Made by a program: the position numbers and the translations under genes. A stretch of 64,000 nucleotides of DNA from Papaver somniferum (lineage: Eukaryota > Streptophyta > Magnoliopsida > Ranunculales > Papaveraceae), in the NCBI RefSeq assembly GCF_003573695.1, contig NC_039361.1:95234279-95298278 (forward strand). The letters run 5' to 3'. Below, piece after piece: positions 46,325-59,185 of this stretch; the stretch's first letter is position 1, and the number at the start of each line of letters is the position of its first letter. The notes under the pieces are model-generated. The model had not been told where the DNA came from, searched no databases, and was given only the letters and a program-made list of their open reading frames with translations.

Positions 46325-48573
46325 TGTAACACCCTTTGTTTTTAACATGGCGCATGCTAAAAGATGCGCCATGGCCTGAGGTGAAGCTTCATATAAAGCT
46401 TTTGTTGCGTGGTACGCGGTAGATTGGCTTAAGGCCAATGTCGCGCCAAAATGGCGCATTATGTTTGGCATTTGGCCAAGGGTCAATGTTGCATCATCAT
46501 GATGCATTAGGCCAGTTGGGTAGCTGGCATTGAGCTTACAGCGTAACAATTGCGCATTACGAAAGTTATTGGCTTATAGCAAATATCGCACAATCATTGT
46601 GCATCAGGCCAGAGAGGGCTGGCCGAGCGAGTGTTGCGCAATCATTGTATGCAATTATTGTGAATTTAAGCAATCTTTGCGAATGAACACAATCATTGCG
46701 AAGTAACTCAATCATTTCGAATGAACACAATCATTGCGAAGTAATGCAATCATTGCGAATAAACCCAGTCATTGCGAAGTAAACCAATCATTGCGAAGTA
46801 ACGCAATCATTGCGAATGAACACAATAATTTCGATGAACAGTGAAGCAAGCATTTCAATTTTCTCCCCTAAACATACTTGTAGAAATTCCATTAAGACAT
46901 ATATAGGAGGGGTACTTGGTTGAAGGTGCATATGCGGACTATGCACCAAGAAAGCTTCATAGCTTATCCGGAAGAGTATAAATGATTCCTAACGCTCATT
47001 TATAGCCGCGTAGCCTTGCGAAGATGGCATTTGATGCTTAGGAATCACTATTCCATGTCGCGGACCCGATGATGCATAATCATTGTGCATCTTGACGAAA
47101 TAGCCTACGGACCAGGCTATTACCATTTTTGTTAGGCTACAGCCATGCAAACGAGTTGGTTAAGCTTCTGTCCCTTCGAGTATGAACTACGGTCTGTGCT
47201 TGATGCCTTTAGAGTAGGGAAGGGTACGTAGGCAGCCGCAATGAGTTGCAGCATTGCCGGTCCAGCACGTTGTCGCTCAAATCATCTAATTGAGAGATGA
47301 CTGCGACAGAGTGGCCCCTCATATCAGCTAATCTCGGTAGCTCGATGCAAGAGATGATTGTGGTCAATATTGATGAGTATTAGTAGCGTGCCAGCCAGTG
47401 GATGCTCATATTTCCTCTCAAGCTACAAAGAGCAAACTATAGCCTATTTGGAGGCTAAAAACCCGAGTGTCGTAATTTAACTCAAGAGGAGTCCCTTTTG
47501 ATGGGAAACGACCCAAAGATCAAGACATGTTGATCTAAAGATCCACATGGTTACAAGAATATAGTCAAATTCCATCGTTTAGGGCTTCAAAAGGCCGTTT
47601 TTGTCGTTTTAGGAAAGTTCTTGTTTTCTTCATAAACTGTTTTTTGGATCAAGGGTGAGTTGGAACGGTGTGGAAGATAAGTTAGCTGCATCATGCTCCA
47701 CGAGCATGCTTGCTAGGGAAGATGGACGTGTATTTGCCTAGCTTTAAGGCCCGGACCGTAGCTTCATCATGGCGCACCGGGGGAGTTACGGCCTACGGGC
47801 AACGCGCCGAAGGCGTAATTTTTCGGTCCGTCACAGTTGGTACCAGAAGAAGGTTCCTAGAAAACACTAGGGAGTGTGCGGAGTGGACTCGTCAAACGAG
47901 TATTTTTCCTTCAAAGGGAAATAAAGTCAGAGAGTACGCCAACTTTTCCACGGAAAAGAGTTTGTAACTTCTATACCAGTTACTATGCGAAGCGAGTTGA
48001 GCTTGTTTGAGTGTTGTGAGTTTGCCTGGCCTAAGTGGCACTCCGCTTACGAGTGGATATCCGGAAGACCGTCTGGGACGGTGGTTAGACAATGGGAGTG
48101 ATCATCCCCACACGTTGGAAACTGGCCAACAGTGTGCGTTGTCAGGCCCGACTAGCATCCCACTTACGAGTGGCAACCTGGATAACCGTCAGGGACGCTG
48201 TGCAACTGGAATATGTTTCATACAGTATTGGGTTAAAATATTGTCATTTCGATGACATCTTTAAACTTGTGAACTTTAGGGATTCCTGGGTGGTAGTATG
48301 GGATGCCATCTAGGATACCTGGTCAAGATATCCTCTTGGCACTGGCCAATTGCGATTCTTGGTATTGTTGTGGGAACTTTTGGATTCCTGGGCATGCGGT
48401 ATGGGACGGTTGCTCAGAAGGTCTAAACTATTGTTAACGATAACTTGAAGAAACCCGTGATTTCTGAGCATTTGGAATGGGACCTTTTCTCAGGAAATCC
48501 AAGACGAAGATATTGTCTACAATAGTTTTTGGTTTTGAATTTCGGGGAAGAAATTCTTTAAAGAGGTGAAGAG
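46325..48573 (+). repeat. Satellite unit 17: LTR 46325-47835, internal 47836-48573
   Basis: Full length. It shares 'ttgctagggaag' (near 47710) and 'tgatgagtattag' with unit 18. The array is at about 46639-46831. The PBS is mutated (TGGTACCAGAAGAAGG). Confidence 0.9.
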
Positions 48574-50821
48574 TGTAACACCCTTTGTTTTTAACATGGC
48601 GCATGCTAAAAGATGCGCCATGGCTTGAGGTGAAGCTTCATTTAAAGCTTTTGTTGCGTGGTACGCGGTAGATTGGCTTAAGGCCAATGTCGCGCCAAAA
48701 TGGCGCATTATGTTTGGCATTTGGCCAAGGGTCAATGTTGCATCATCATGATGCATTAGGCCAGTTGGGTAGCTGGCCTTGAGCTTACAGCGTAACAATT
48801 GCGCATTACGAAAGTTATTGGCCTATAGCCAATATCGCACAATCATTGTGCATCAGGCCAGAGAGGGCTGGCCGAGCGAGTGTTGCGCAATCATTGTACG
48901 CAATTATTGTGAATTAAAGCAATCTTTGCGAATGAACACAATCATTGAGAAGTAACTCAATCATTTCGAATGAACACAATCATTGCGAAGTAACGCAATC
49001 ATTGCGAATAAACCCAGTCATTGCGAAGTAAACCAATCATTGCGAAGTAACACAATCATTGCGAATGAACACAATCATTTCGATGAACAGTGAAGCAAGC
49101 ATTTCAATTTTCTCCCCTAAACATACTTGTAGAAATTCCATTAAGACATATATAGGAGGGTTACTTGGTTGAAGGTGCATATGCGGACTATGCACCAAGA
49201 AAGCTTCATAGATTATCCAGAAGAGTATAAATGATGCCTAACGCTCATTTATAGCTGCGTAGCCTTGCGACGATGGCATTTGATGCTTAGGCATCACAAT
49301 TCCATGTCGCGGACCCGATGATGCATAATCATTGTGCATCTTGACGAAATAGCCTACCGACCAGGCTATTACCATTTTTGCTAGGCTACAACCATGCAAA
49401 CGAGTTTGTTAAGCTTTTGTCCTTTCGAGGATGAACTACGGTATGTGCTTGATCCCTTTAGAGTAGGGAAGGGTACGTAGGCAGCCGCAATGAGTTGCAG
49501 CATTGCCGGTCCAGCACGTTGTCGCTCAAATCATCTAATTGAGAGATGACTGCGGCAGAGTGGCCCCTCATATCAGCTAATCTCGGTAGCTCGATGCAAG
49601 AGATGATTGTGGTCAATATTGATGAGTATTAGTAGCGTGCCAGCCAGTGGATGCTCATATTTCCTCTCAAGCTACAAAGAGCAAACTATAGCCTATTTGG
49701 AGGCTAAAAACCCGAGTGTCGTAATTTAACTCAAGAGGAGTCCCTTTTGATGGGAAACGACCCAAAGATCAAGACATGTTGATCTAAAGATCCACATGGT
49801 TACAAGAATATAGTCAAATTCCATCGTTTAGGGCTTCAAAAGGCCGTTTTTGTCGTTTTAGGAAAGTTCTTGTTTTCTTCATAAACTGTTTTGCGGATCA
49901 AGGGTGAGTTGGAACGGTGTGGAAGCTAAGTTAGCTGCATCATGCTCCACGAGCATGCTTGCTAGGGAAGATGGACGTGTATTTGCCTAGCTTTAAGGCC
50001 CGGACCGTAGCTTCATCATGGCGCACCGGGGGAGTTACGGCCTACGGGCAACGCGCCGAAGGCGTAATTTTTCGGTCCGTCACAGTTGGTACCAGAAGCA
50101 GGTTCCTAGAAAACACTAGGGAGTGTGCGGAGTGTACTCGTCAAACGAGTATTTTTCCTTCAAAGGGAAATAAAGTCAGAGAGTACGCCAACTTTTCCAA
50201 GGAAAAGAGTTTGTAACTTCTATACCAGTTACTATGCGAATCGAGTTGAGCTTGTTTGAGTGCTGTGAGTTTGCCTGGCCTAAGTGGCACCCAACTTACG
50301 AGTGGATATATGAAGACCGTCTGGGACGGTGGTTAGACAATGGAAGTGATCATCCCCACACGTTGGAAACTGGCCAACAGTGTGCGTTGTCAGGCCCGAC
50401 TAGCATCCCACTTACGAGTGGCAACCTGGATGACCGTCAGGGACGGTGTGCAACTGGAAATTGTTCCATACAATATTGTGCTAAAATATTGTCATTTCGA
50501 TGACATCTTTAAACTTGTGAACTTTAAGGATTCCTAGGTGGTAGTATGGGATGCCATCTTGGATACCTGGTCAAGATATCCTCTGGGCACTGGCCAATTG
50601 CGATTCTTGGTATTGTTGTGGGCACTTTTGAATTCCTGGGCAGGCGGTATGGGACGGTTGCTCAAAAGGTCTAAATTGTTATTCACGATAACTTGAAGAA
50701 ACCCGTGATTTCTGAGCATCTAGTATGGGACTTTTGCTTAGGAAATTCAAACCGAAGATATTGTCCACAATAGTTTTTGGTTTTGAATTTCGGTGAAGAA
50801 ATTCTTTAAAGGAGTGAAGAG
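48574..50821 (+). repeat. Satellite unit 18: LTR 48574-50084, internal 50085-50821
   Basis: Last unit carrying the mutated core PBS (50087 onward). Its internal 3' half already resembles the right-flank units. The array is at about 48888-49080. Confidence 0.9.
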
Positions 50822-53056
50822 TGTAACACCCTGTGTTTTTAACATGGCGCATGCTAAAAGATGCGCCATGACCTGAGGTGAAGCTTCATTTAAAGCTTTT
50901 GTTGCGTGGTACGCGGTAGATTGGCTTCAGGCCAATGTCGCGCCAAAATGGCGCATTATGTTTGGCATTTGGCCAAAGGTCAATGTTGCATCATCATGAT
51001 GCATTAGGCCAGTTGGGTAGGTGGCCTTGAGCTTGCAGCGTAATAATGGCGCATTACGAAATTTATTGGCCTAGAGCCAATATCGCACAATCATTGTGCA
51101 TAAGGCCAGAGAGGGCTGGCCGAGCGAGTGTTGCGCAATCATTGCGAAGTAAAGCAATATTTACGAATGAACACAATCATTGCGAAGTAAAGCGATCATT
51201 GAGAATGAACACAATCATTGCGAAGTAACGCAATCATTGCGAATAAACCCAATCATTGCGAAGTAAAGAAATCATTGCGAATGAACACAATTATGGCGAA
51301 GTAACGCAATCATTGCGATGAACAGTGAAGCAAGCATGTCAATTTTCTCCCCTAAACATACTTGTAGAAATTCCATTAAGACATATATAGGGAGGGATAC
51401 TTGGTTGAAGGTGCATATGCGGACTATGCACCAAGTAAGCTTCATATCTTATCCGGAAGAGTATTGATGCCTAACGCTCATTTATAGCTACGTAGATTTG
51501 CGAAGATGGTATTTGATGCTTAGGCATCACTATTCCATGTCGCGGACCCGATGATTCATAATCATTGTGCATCTTGACGGAATAGCCCACGTACCAGGCT
51601 ATAACCATTTTTGCTAGGCTACAGCCATGCAAACGAGTTGGTTAAGCTTCTGTCCCTTCGAGGATGAACTATGGTCTGTGCTTGATCCCTTTAGAGTAGG
51701 GAAGGGTACGTCGGGAGCCGCAATGAGTTGCAACATTGCCAGTCCAGCACGCTGTCGCTCATATCATTTAATTGAGAGATGATTGCGGCAGAGTAGCCCC
51801 TCATATCATCTAAGCACGGTAGATCGATGCAAGAGAGGATTGTGGTCCAGTTTGATGAGGCTTAGTTGCATGCCATCCAGTGGATGTTCATATTTCCTCT
51901 CAAGCCACAAAGAGCAAACTATAGCCTATTTAGAGGCTAAAAACCCGAGTGTCGTAATTTAGGTCAAGAGGAGTCCATTTTTATGGGAAAAGACCCAAAG
52001 ATCAAGACATGTTGATCTAAAAATCCACATGGTCACAAGAATATAGCCAAATTTCATCGTTTAGGGCTTCAAAAGGCCGTTTTCGTCATTTTAGGAAAGT
52101 TCTTGTTTTCTTCATAGACCCTTTTGCGGATCAAGGGTGAGTTGGAACGGTGTGGAAGCTAATTTAGCTGCATCATGCTCCACAAGCATGCTTGCAAGGT
52201 AAAATGGAAGTGCATTTGCCTAGCTTTAAGGCCCAGACCGTAGCTTCATCATGGCGCACCGGAGGAGTTACGGCCTGCGGGGCAACGCTCCAAAGGCGTA
52301 ATTTTCCGGTCCTTCACAGTTGGTATCAGAGCCAGGTTCCGAGAAAACACTAGGGAGTGTGTGGAGTGGACTCGTCAAACGAGTATTTTTCCTTCAAAGG
52401 GAAATAAAGTTGGAGAGTACGCCAACTTTTGCGCGGAAAAGAGTTTGTACCTTTTATACCAATTACTATGCGAATCGAGTTGAGCTTGTTTGAGTGTTGT
52501 GAGTTTGCCTGGCCTAAGTGGAACCCCAATTACGAGTGAATATCCTGAAGACCGTCTGGGACGGTGGGTAGACAATGGGACTGATCATCCCCACACGTTG
52601 GAAACTGGCCAACGATGTGCGTTGTCAGGCCCGGCTAGCATCCCACTTACGAGTGGAAACCTGTATGACCGTCAGGGACGGTGGGAAAATGGAAATTGTT
52701 CCATACAGTACTGTGCTAAAATATTGTCATTTCGATGACATCTTTAAACTTGTGAACTTTAGGGATTCCTGGGGGGTAGTATGGGATGCCATCTAGGATA
52801 CCTGGTCAAGATATCCTCTTGGCACTGGCCAATTATGATTCTTGGTATTGTTGTGGGAACTTTTGGATTCCTGGGCAGGCAGTATGGGACGGTTGATCAG
52901 AATGTCTAAATTGTTGTTCACGATAACTTGAAGAAACCCGTGATTTCTGAGCATCTGGTATGGGAATTTTTCTCAGGAAATCCAAACCGAAGATATTGTC
53001 CATAATAGTTTTTGGTTTTGAATTTTGGGGAAGAAATTCTTTAAAGGGGTAAAGAG
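50822..53056 (+). repeat. Satellite unit 19: LTR 50822-52318, internal 52319-53056
   Basis: First unit on the right with an intact iMet PBS (52321-52338). The LTR is 1497 bp and the array about 51134-51318. Sequence is distinctly more diverged than in units 7-11. Confidence 0.88.
52321..52338 (+). other. Intact tRNA-iMet primer-binding site (unit 19)
   Basis: TGGTATCAGAGCCAGGTT two bases after the LTR end at 52318. This is the first intact site to the right of the mutated block. Confidence 0.85.
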
Positions 53057-55344
53057 TATAACACCCTGTGTTTTAACATGGCGCATGCTAAAAAGATGCG
53101 CTATAGCCTGAGGTGAAGCTTCATTTAAAGCTTCTATTGCGTGGTACGCGGTAGATTGGCTTAAGGCCAATGTCGCGCCAAAATGGCGCATTATGTTTCG
53201 CATTTGGCCAAGGGTAAATGTTGCATCATCATGATGCATTAGGCCAGTTGGGTAGGTGTCCTTGAACTTGCACCATAATAATTGCGCATTACGAAAGTTA
53301 TTGGCCTAGAGCCAATATCGCACAATCATTGTGCATCAGGCCAGAGAGGGCTGGACGAGCGAGTGTTGCGCAATCATTGTACGCAATCATTGCGAAGTAA
53401 AGCAATCTTTTCGAATGAACACAATCATTGCGAAGTAACGCAATCATTGCGAATGAACAAAATCATTGCGAAGTAACGCAATCATTGCGAATGAACACAA
53501 TCATAGCGAAATAACCCCATCATTGCGAATAAACCTCATCATTGCGAAGTAATGCAATCATTGCGAATGAACATAATCATTGCGAAGTAACGGAATCATC
53601 GCGATGAACAGTGAAGCAAGCATGTCAATTTTCTCCCCTAAATATACTTGTAGAAATTCCATTAAGACATATATAAGGAGGGGTACTTGGTTGAAGGTGC
53701 ATATGCGTACTATGCACCAAGTAAGCTTCATAGCTTATCCGGAAGAGTATAAATGATGCCTAACGCTCATTTATAGCTGCGTAGCCTTGTGAAGATGGCA
53801 TTTGATGCTTAGGCATCACTATTCCATGTCGCGGACCTGATGATGCATAATCTTTGTGCATCTTGACGGAATAGCCTACGGACCAGGCTATTACCATTTT
53901 TTCTAGGCTACATCCATGCAAACGAGTTGGTTAAGCTTCCGTCCCTTCAAGGATGAACTAAGGTTTGTTCTTGATCCCTTTAGAGTAGGGAAGGGTACGT
54001 CGGAAGCCGCAATGAGTTGCAGCATTTCCGGTCCAGCATGTTGTCCCTCATATCATCTAATTGAGAGATGATTGCGGCAGAGTGACCCCTCATATCATCT
54101 AAGCACGGTAGATCGATGCAAGAGATGATTGTGGTCAGTATTGATGAGGCTTAGTTGCTTGCCATCCAGTGGATGCTCATATTTCCTCTCAAGCTACAAA
54201 AAACAAACTATAGCCTATTTGGAGGCTAAAAACCCGAGTGTCGTAATTTAGCTCAAGAGGAGTCCATTTCGATGGGAAACGACCCAAAGATCAAGACATG
54301 TTGATCAAAAGATTCACATGGTCACAATAATATAGCAAAATTCCATCGTTTAGGGTTTCAAAAGGTCGTTTTTGTCGTTCTAGGAAAGTTCTTGTTTTCT
54401 TCATAAACCCTTTTGCGGATCAAGGGTGAGTTGGAACGGTGTGGAAGCCAAGTTAGGTGCATAATGCTCCACAAGCATGCTTGCAAGGGAATATGGACGT
54501 GCATTTTCCTAGCTTTAAGGCCCGAAACTTAGCTTCATCATGGTGCACCGGAGGAGTTACGGCCTGCGGGGAAACGCGCCAAAGGCGTAATTTTCCGGTC
54601 CATCACAGTTGGTATCAGAGCCAGGTTCCGAGAAAACACTAGGGAGTGTGCGGAGTAGACTCGTCAAACGAGTATTTTTCCTTCAAAGGGAAATAAAGTT
54701 TGAGAGTAAGCCAACTTTTGCGCGGAAAAGAGTTTGTAACTTCTTTACCAGTTACTATGCGAGTCGAGTTGAGCTGGTTTGAGTGTTGTGAGTTTGCCTT
54801 GCCTAAGTGGCATCCCACTTACGATTGGATATCCGGAAGACCGTCTGGGACGGTGGGTAGACAATGGGACTGATCATCCCCGCACGTTGGAAACTGGCCA
54901 ACGGTGTGCCTTGTCAGGCTCGACTAGCATCCCACTTACGAGTGGCAACCTGGATGACCGTCATGGACGGTGGGCAACTGGAAATTGTTTCATACAGTAC
55001 TGTGCTAAAATATTGTAATTTCGATGACATCTGTAAACTTGTGAACTTTAGGGATTCCTGGGTGGTTGTATGGGATGCCATCTAGGATACCTGGTCGAGA
55101 TATCCTCTTGGCACTGGCCAATTGCGATTCTTGGTATTGTTGTGGACACTTTTGGAATCCTAGGAAGGTGGTATGGGACGGTTGTTTAGATGTTCTAAAT
55201 TGTTGTTCACGATAACTTGAAGAAACCCGTGACTTCTGAGCATCTGGTTTGGGACCTTTGCTCAGGAAATCCAGACCGAAGATATGTCCACAATAATTTT
55301 TGGGTTTGAATTTCGTGGAACAAATTCTTTAAAGGGGTGAAGAA
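53057..55344 (+). repeat. Satellite unit 20: LTR 53057-54607, internal 54608-55344
   Basis: The longest unit (2288 bp), because its 19-bp array (about 53369-53605) has gained two or three copies. The LTR begins TATAACACC, a mutated terminus. The PBS at 54610-54627 is intact. Confidence 0.88.
54610..54627 (+). other. Intact tRNA-iMet primer-binding site (unit 20)
   Basis: TGGTATCAGAGCCAGGTT two bases after the LTR end at 54607. Confidence 0.85.
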
Positions 55345-57532
55345 TGTAACACCCTGTGTTTTTAACATGGCGCATGCTAAAAGATGCGACATGGCCTGAG
55401 GTGAAGCTTCATTTAAAGCTTATGTTGCGTGGTGCGCGGTAGATTGGCTTAAGGATAATGTCGCGCCAAAATGGCACTTTATGTTTGGAATTTGTCCAAG
55501 GGTCAATGTTGCATCATCATGATGCATTAGCCAGTTGGGTAGCTAACCTTGAGCTTGCAGCGTAATAATTGCGCACTACGAAAGTTATTGGCCTAGAGCC
55601 AATATCGCACAATCATTGTGCATCAGGCCAGAGAGGGCTGGCCGAGCGAGTGTTTCGCAATCATTGTACGCAATAATTGTGAAGTAAAGCAATATTTGCA
55701 AATGAACACAATCATTGCGAAGTAACGCAATCATTGCGAATGAACACAATCATTGCGAAGTAAATAAATCATTACGAATGAACAAAATCATTGCGAAGTA
55801 AACGCAATCATTGCGATGAACAGTGAATCAAGCATGTCAATTTTCTCCCCTAAACATACTTGTAGAAATTCCATTAAGACATATATAGGGAGGGGTACTT
55901 GGTTAAAGGTGCATATGTGGACTATGCACCAAGTAAGCTTCATAACTTATCCGGAAGAGTATAAATGATGTCTAACGCTCATTTATAGCTATGTAGCCTT
56001 GCGAAGATGGCATTTGATGCTTAGGCATCACTATTCCATGTCGTCGTCCCGATGATGCATAATCATTGTGCATCTTTATGGAATAGCCTACGGACCAGGA
56101 TATTACGATTTTCGCTAGGCTACATCCATGCAAAGGAGTTGGTTAAGCTTCTGTCCGTTCGAGGATGAAATACGGCCTGTGCTTGATCCTTTTAGAGTAG
56201 GGAAGGGTACGTCGGCAGCCGCAATGAGTTGCAGCATTTCTGGTCCAGCACGTTATCGCTCATATCATCTAATTGAGAGATGATTGCGGCATAGTGGCCC
56301 CTAATATCATCTAAGCACGGTAGCTCGATGCAAGATATGATTGTGGTCAAGCTTGATGAGGCTTAGTTGCATGCCATCCAGTGGATGCTCATATTTCCTC
56401 TCAAGCTACAAAGAGCAAACTATAGCCTATTTGGAGGCTAAAAACCCGAGTGTCGTAATTTAGCTCAAGAGAAGTCCACTTTGATGGGAAAAGACCCAAA
56501 CATCAAGACATGTTGATATAAAGATCTACATGGTCACAAGAATATAACTAAATTCCATCGTTTAGGGCTTCAAAACGCCGTTTTTGTCATTTTGGGAAAG
56601 TTCCTTTTTTCTTCATAAACCCTTTTGTGAATCAAGGGTGAGTTGGAACAGTGTGGAAGCTAAGTTAGCTGCATCATGCTCCACGAGCATGCTTGCAAGG
56701 GAAGATGGACATGCATTAAGGCATCGTAGCTTCATCATGGCGCACCGGGGGAGTTACGGCCTGCGGGGCAACGCGCCAAAGGCGTAATTTTCCGGTCCGT
56801 CACAGTTGGTATCAGAGCCAGGTTCCGAGAAAACACAAGGGAGTGTGCGGAGTGGACTCGTCAAACGAATATTTTTCCTTCAAAGGGAAATAAAGTTGGA
56901 GAGTACGCCAACTTTTGCGCGGAAAAGAGTTCGTAACTTCTATACCAGTTACTATGCGAATCGAATTGAGCTTGTTTGAGTGTTGTGAGTTTGCCTGGCC
57001 TAAGTGGCACCCCACTTACGAGTGGATATCCAGAAAACCGTCTGGTACGGTGGGTAACAATGGGACTGATCATCCCCACACGTTGGAAACTGGCCAACGG
57101 TCTGCGTTGTCCAGCATCGCACTTACGAGTGGCAACCTAGATGACCGTCAAGGACGGTGGGCAACTGGAAATTTTTCCATACAGTACTGTGCTAAAATAT
57201 TGTCATTTCGATGACATCTTTAAATTTGTGAACTTTATGGATTCCTGGGTGGTAGTATTGGATGCCATCTAGGATACCTGGTCAAGATATCCTCTTGGCA
57301 CTGGTCAATTGCGATTCTTGGTATTGTTGTGGGAACTTTTGGATTCTTGGGCTGGCGGTATGGGACGGTTGCTCAGAAGGTCTAAATTATTGTTCACGAT
57401 AACTTGAAGAAACCCATGATTTCTGAGCATCTGGTATGGAACTTTTGCTCAGGAAATCCAAACCGAAGATATTGTCCACAATAGTCATTGGTTTTGAATT
57501 TCGGGGAAGAAATTCTTTAAAGGGGTGAAGAG
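55345..57532 (+). repeat. Satellite unit 21: LTR 55345-56804, internal 56805-57532
   Basis: The LTR is shortened to about 1460 bp, with a small deletion near 56714 where 'ttttcctagctttaaggccc' is reduced. The PBS at 56807-56824 is intact. The array is at about 55653-55820. About 900 bp of the LTR are nearly identical to unit 22. Confidence 0.87.
56807..56824 (+). other. Intact tRNA-iMet primer-binding site (unit 21)
   Basis: TGGTATCAGAGCCAGGTT two bases after the LTR end at 56804. In units 22 and 23 the corresponding site is cut after TTGGTAT by a deletion. Confidence 0.85.
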
Positions 57533-59185
57533 TGTAACACCCTGTGTTTTTAATATGGTGCATGCTAAAAGATGCGCCATGGCCTGAGGTGAAGCTTCAT
57601 TTAAAGCTTCTGTTGCGTGGTACGCTGTAGATTGGCTTAAGACCAATGTCGCGGCAAAATGGTGCATTATGTTTGGTATTTTTCCAAGGGTCAATGTTGT
57701 ATCATCATGATGCATTAGGCCAGTTGGGTAGCTGTCCTTGAGCTTGCAGCGTAATAATTGCGCACTACGAAAGTTATTGGCCTAGAGCCAATATCACACA
57801 ATCATTGTGCATCAGGACAGAGAGGGATGGCCGAGCGAGTGTTTCGCAATCATTGTACGCAATAATTGCGAAGTAAAGCAATATTTGCAAATGAACACAA
57901 TCATTGCGAAGTAACGCAATCATTGCGAATGAACACAATCATTGCGAAGTAAATAAATCATTACGAATGAACAAAATCATTGCGAAGTAAACGCAATCAT
58001 TGCGATGAACAGTGAATCAAGCATGTCAATTTTCTCCCCTAAACATACTTGTAGAAATTCCATTAAGACATATATAGGGAGGGGTACTTGGTTAAAGGTG
58101 CATATGTGGACTATGCACCAAGTAAGCTTCATAACTTATCCGGAAGAGTATAAATGATGTCTAACGCTCATTTATAGCTATGTAGTCTTGCGAAGATGGC
58201 ATTTGATGCTTAGGCATCACTATTCCATGTCGTCGTCCCGATGATGCATAATCATTGTGCATCTTTATGGAATAGCCTACGGACCAGGATATTACGATTT
58301 TCGCTAGGCTACATCCATGCAAAGGAGTTGGTTAAGCTTCTGTCCGTTCGAGGATGAAATACGGCCTGTGCTTGATCCTTTTAGAGTAGGGAAGGGTACG
58401 TCGGAAGCCGCAATGAGTTGCAGCATTGCCGGTCCAGCACGTTATCGCTCATATCATCTAATTGAGAGATGATTACGGCATAGTGGCCCCTAATATCATC
58501 TAAGCACGGTAGCTCGATGCAAGATATGATTGTGGTCAAGCTTGATGAGGCTTAGTTGCATGCCATCCAGTGGATGCTCATATTTCCTCTCAAGCTACAA
58601 AGAGCAAACTATAGCCTATTTGGAGGCTAAAAACCCGAGTATCGTAATTTAGCTCAAGAGGAGTCCATTTTGATGGGAAACGACCCAAAGATCAAGACAT
58701 GTGATCTATAGATCCACATGGTCACCAGAATATAGCCAAATTCCATCGTTTAAGGCTTCAAAAGGCCATTTTTGTCGTTTTAGGAAAGTTCTTGTTTTCT
58801 TAATAAACCCTTTTGCGGATCAAGGGTGAGTTGGAACGGTGTGAAAGCTAAGTTAGCTGCATCATGCTCCACGAGCATGCTTGCAAGGGAAGACGGACGT
58901 GCATTTGCCTAGCTTTGAGGCCTGGATCGTAGCTTCATCATGGCGCATCGGGAGATTACGGCCTGCGGGGCAACGCGCCAAAAAAGTAATTTCCCGGTCC
59001 GTCACAGTTGGTATGGTACGGTTGCTCAGAAGGTCTAAATTGTTATTCACGATAACTTGAAGAAACTCGTGATTTCTGAGCATCTGGTATGGGACTTTTT
59101 CTCAAGAAATCCAAACCGAAGAGATTGTCCACAATAGTTTTTGGTTTTGAATTTCAGGGACGAAATTCTTTAAAAGAGTGAAGAG
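57533..59185 (+). repeat. Satellite unit 22: LTR 57533-59006, internal 59007-59185 (deleted)
   Basis: The LTR is nearly complete (~1474 bp) but the internal part is only 179 bp. Sequence jumps from the PBS start (TTGGTAT) into 'ggtacggttgctcag', which normally lies ~560 bp further on. GGTAT occurs at both ends of the deletion. The array is at about 57848-58005. Confidence 0.87.
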
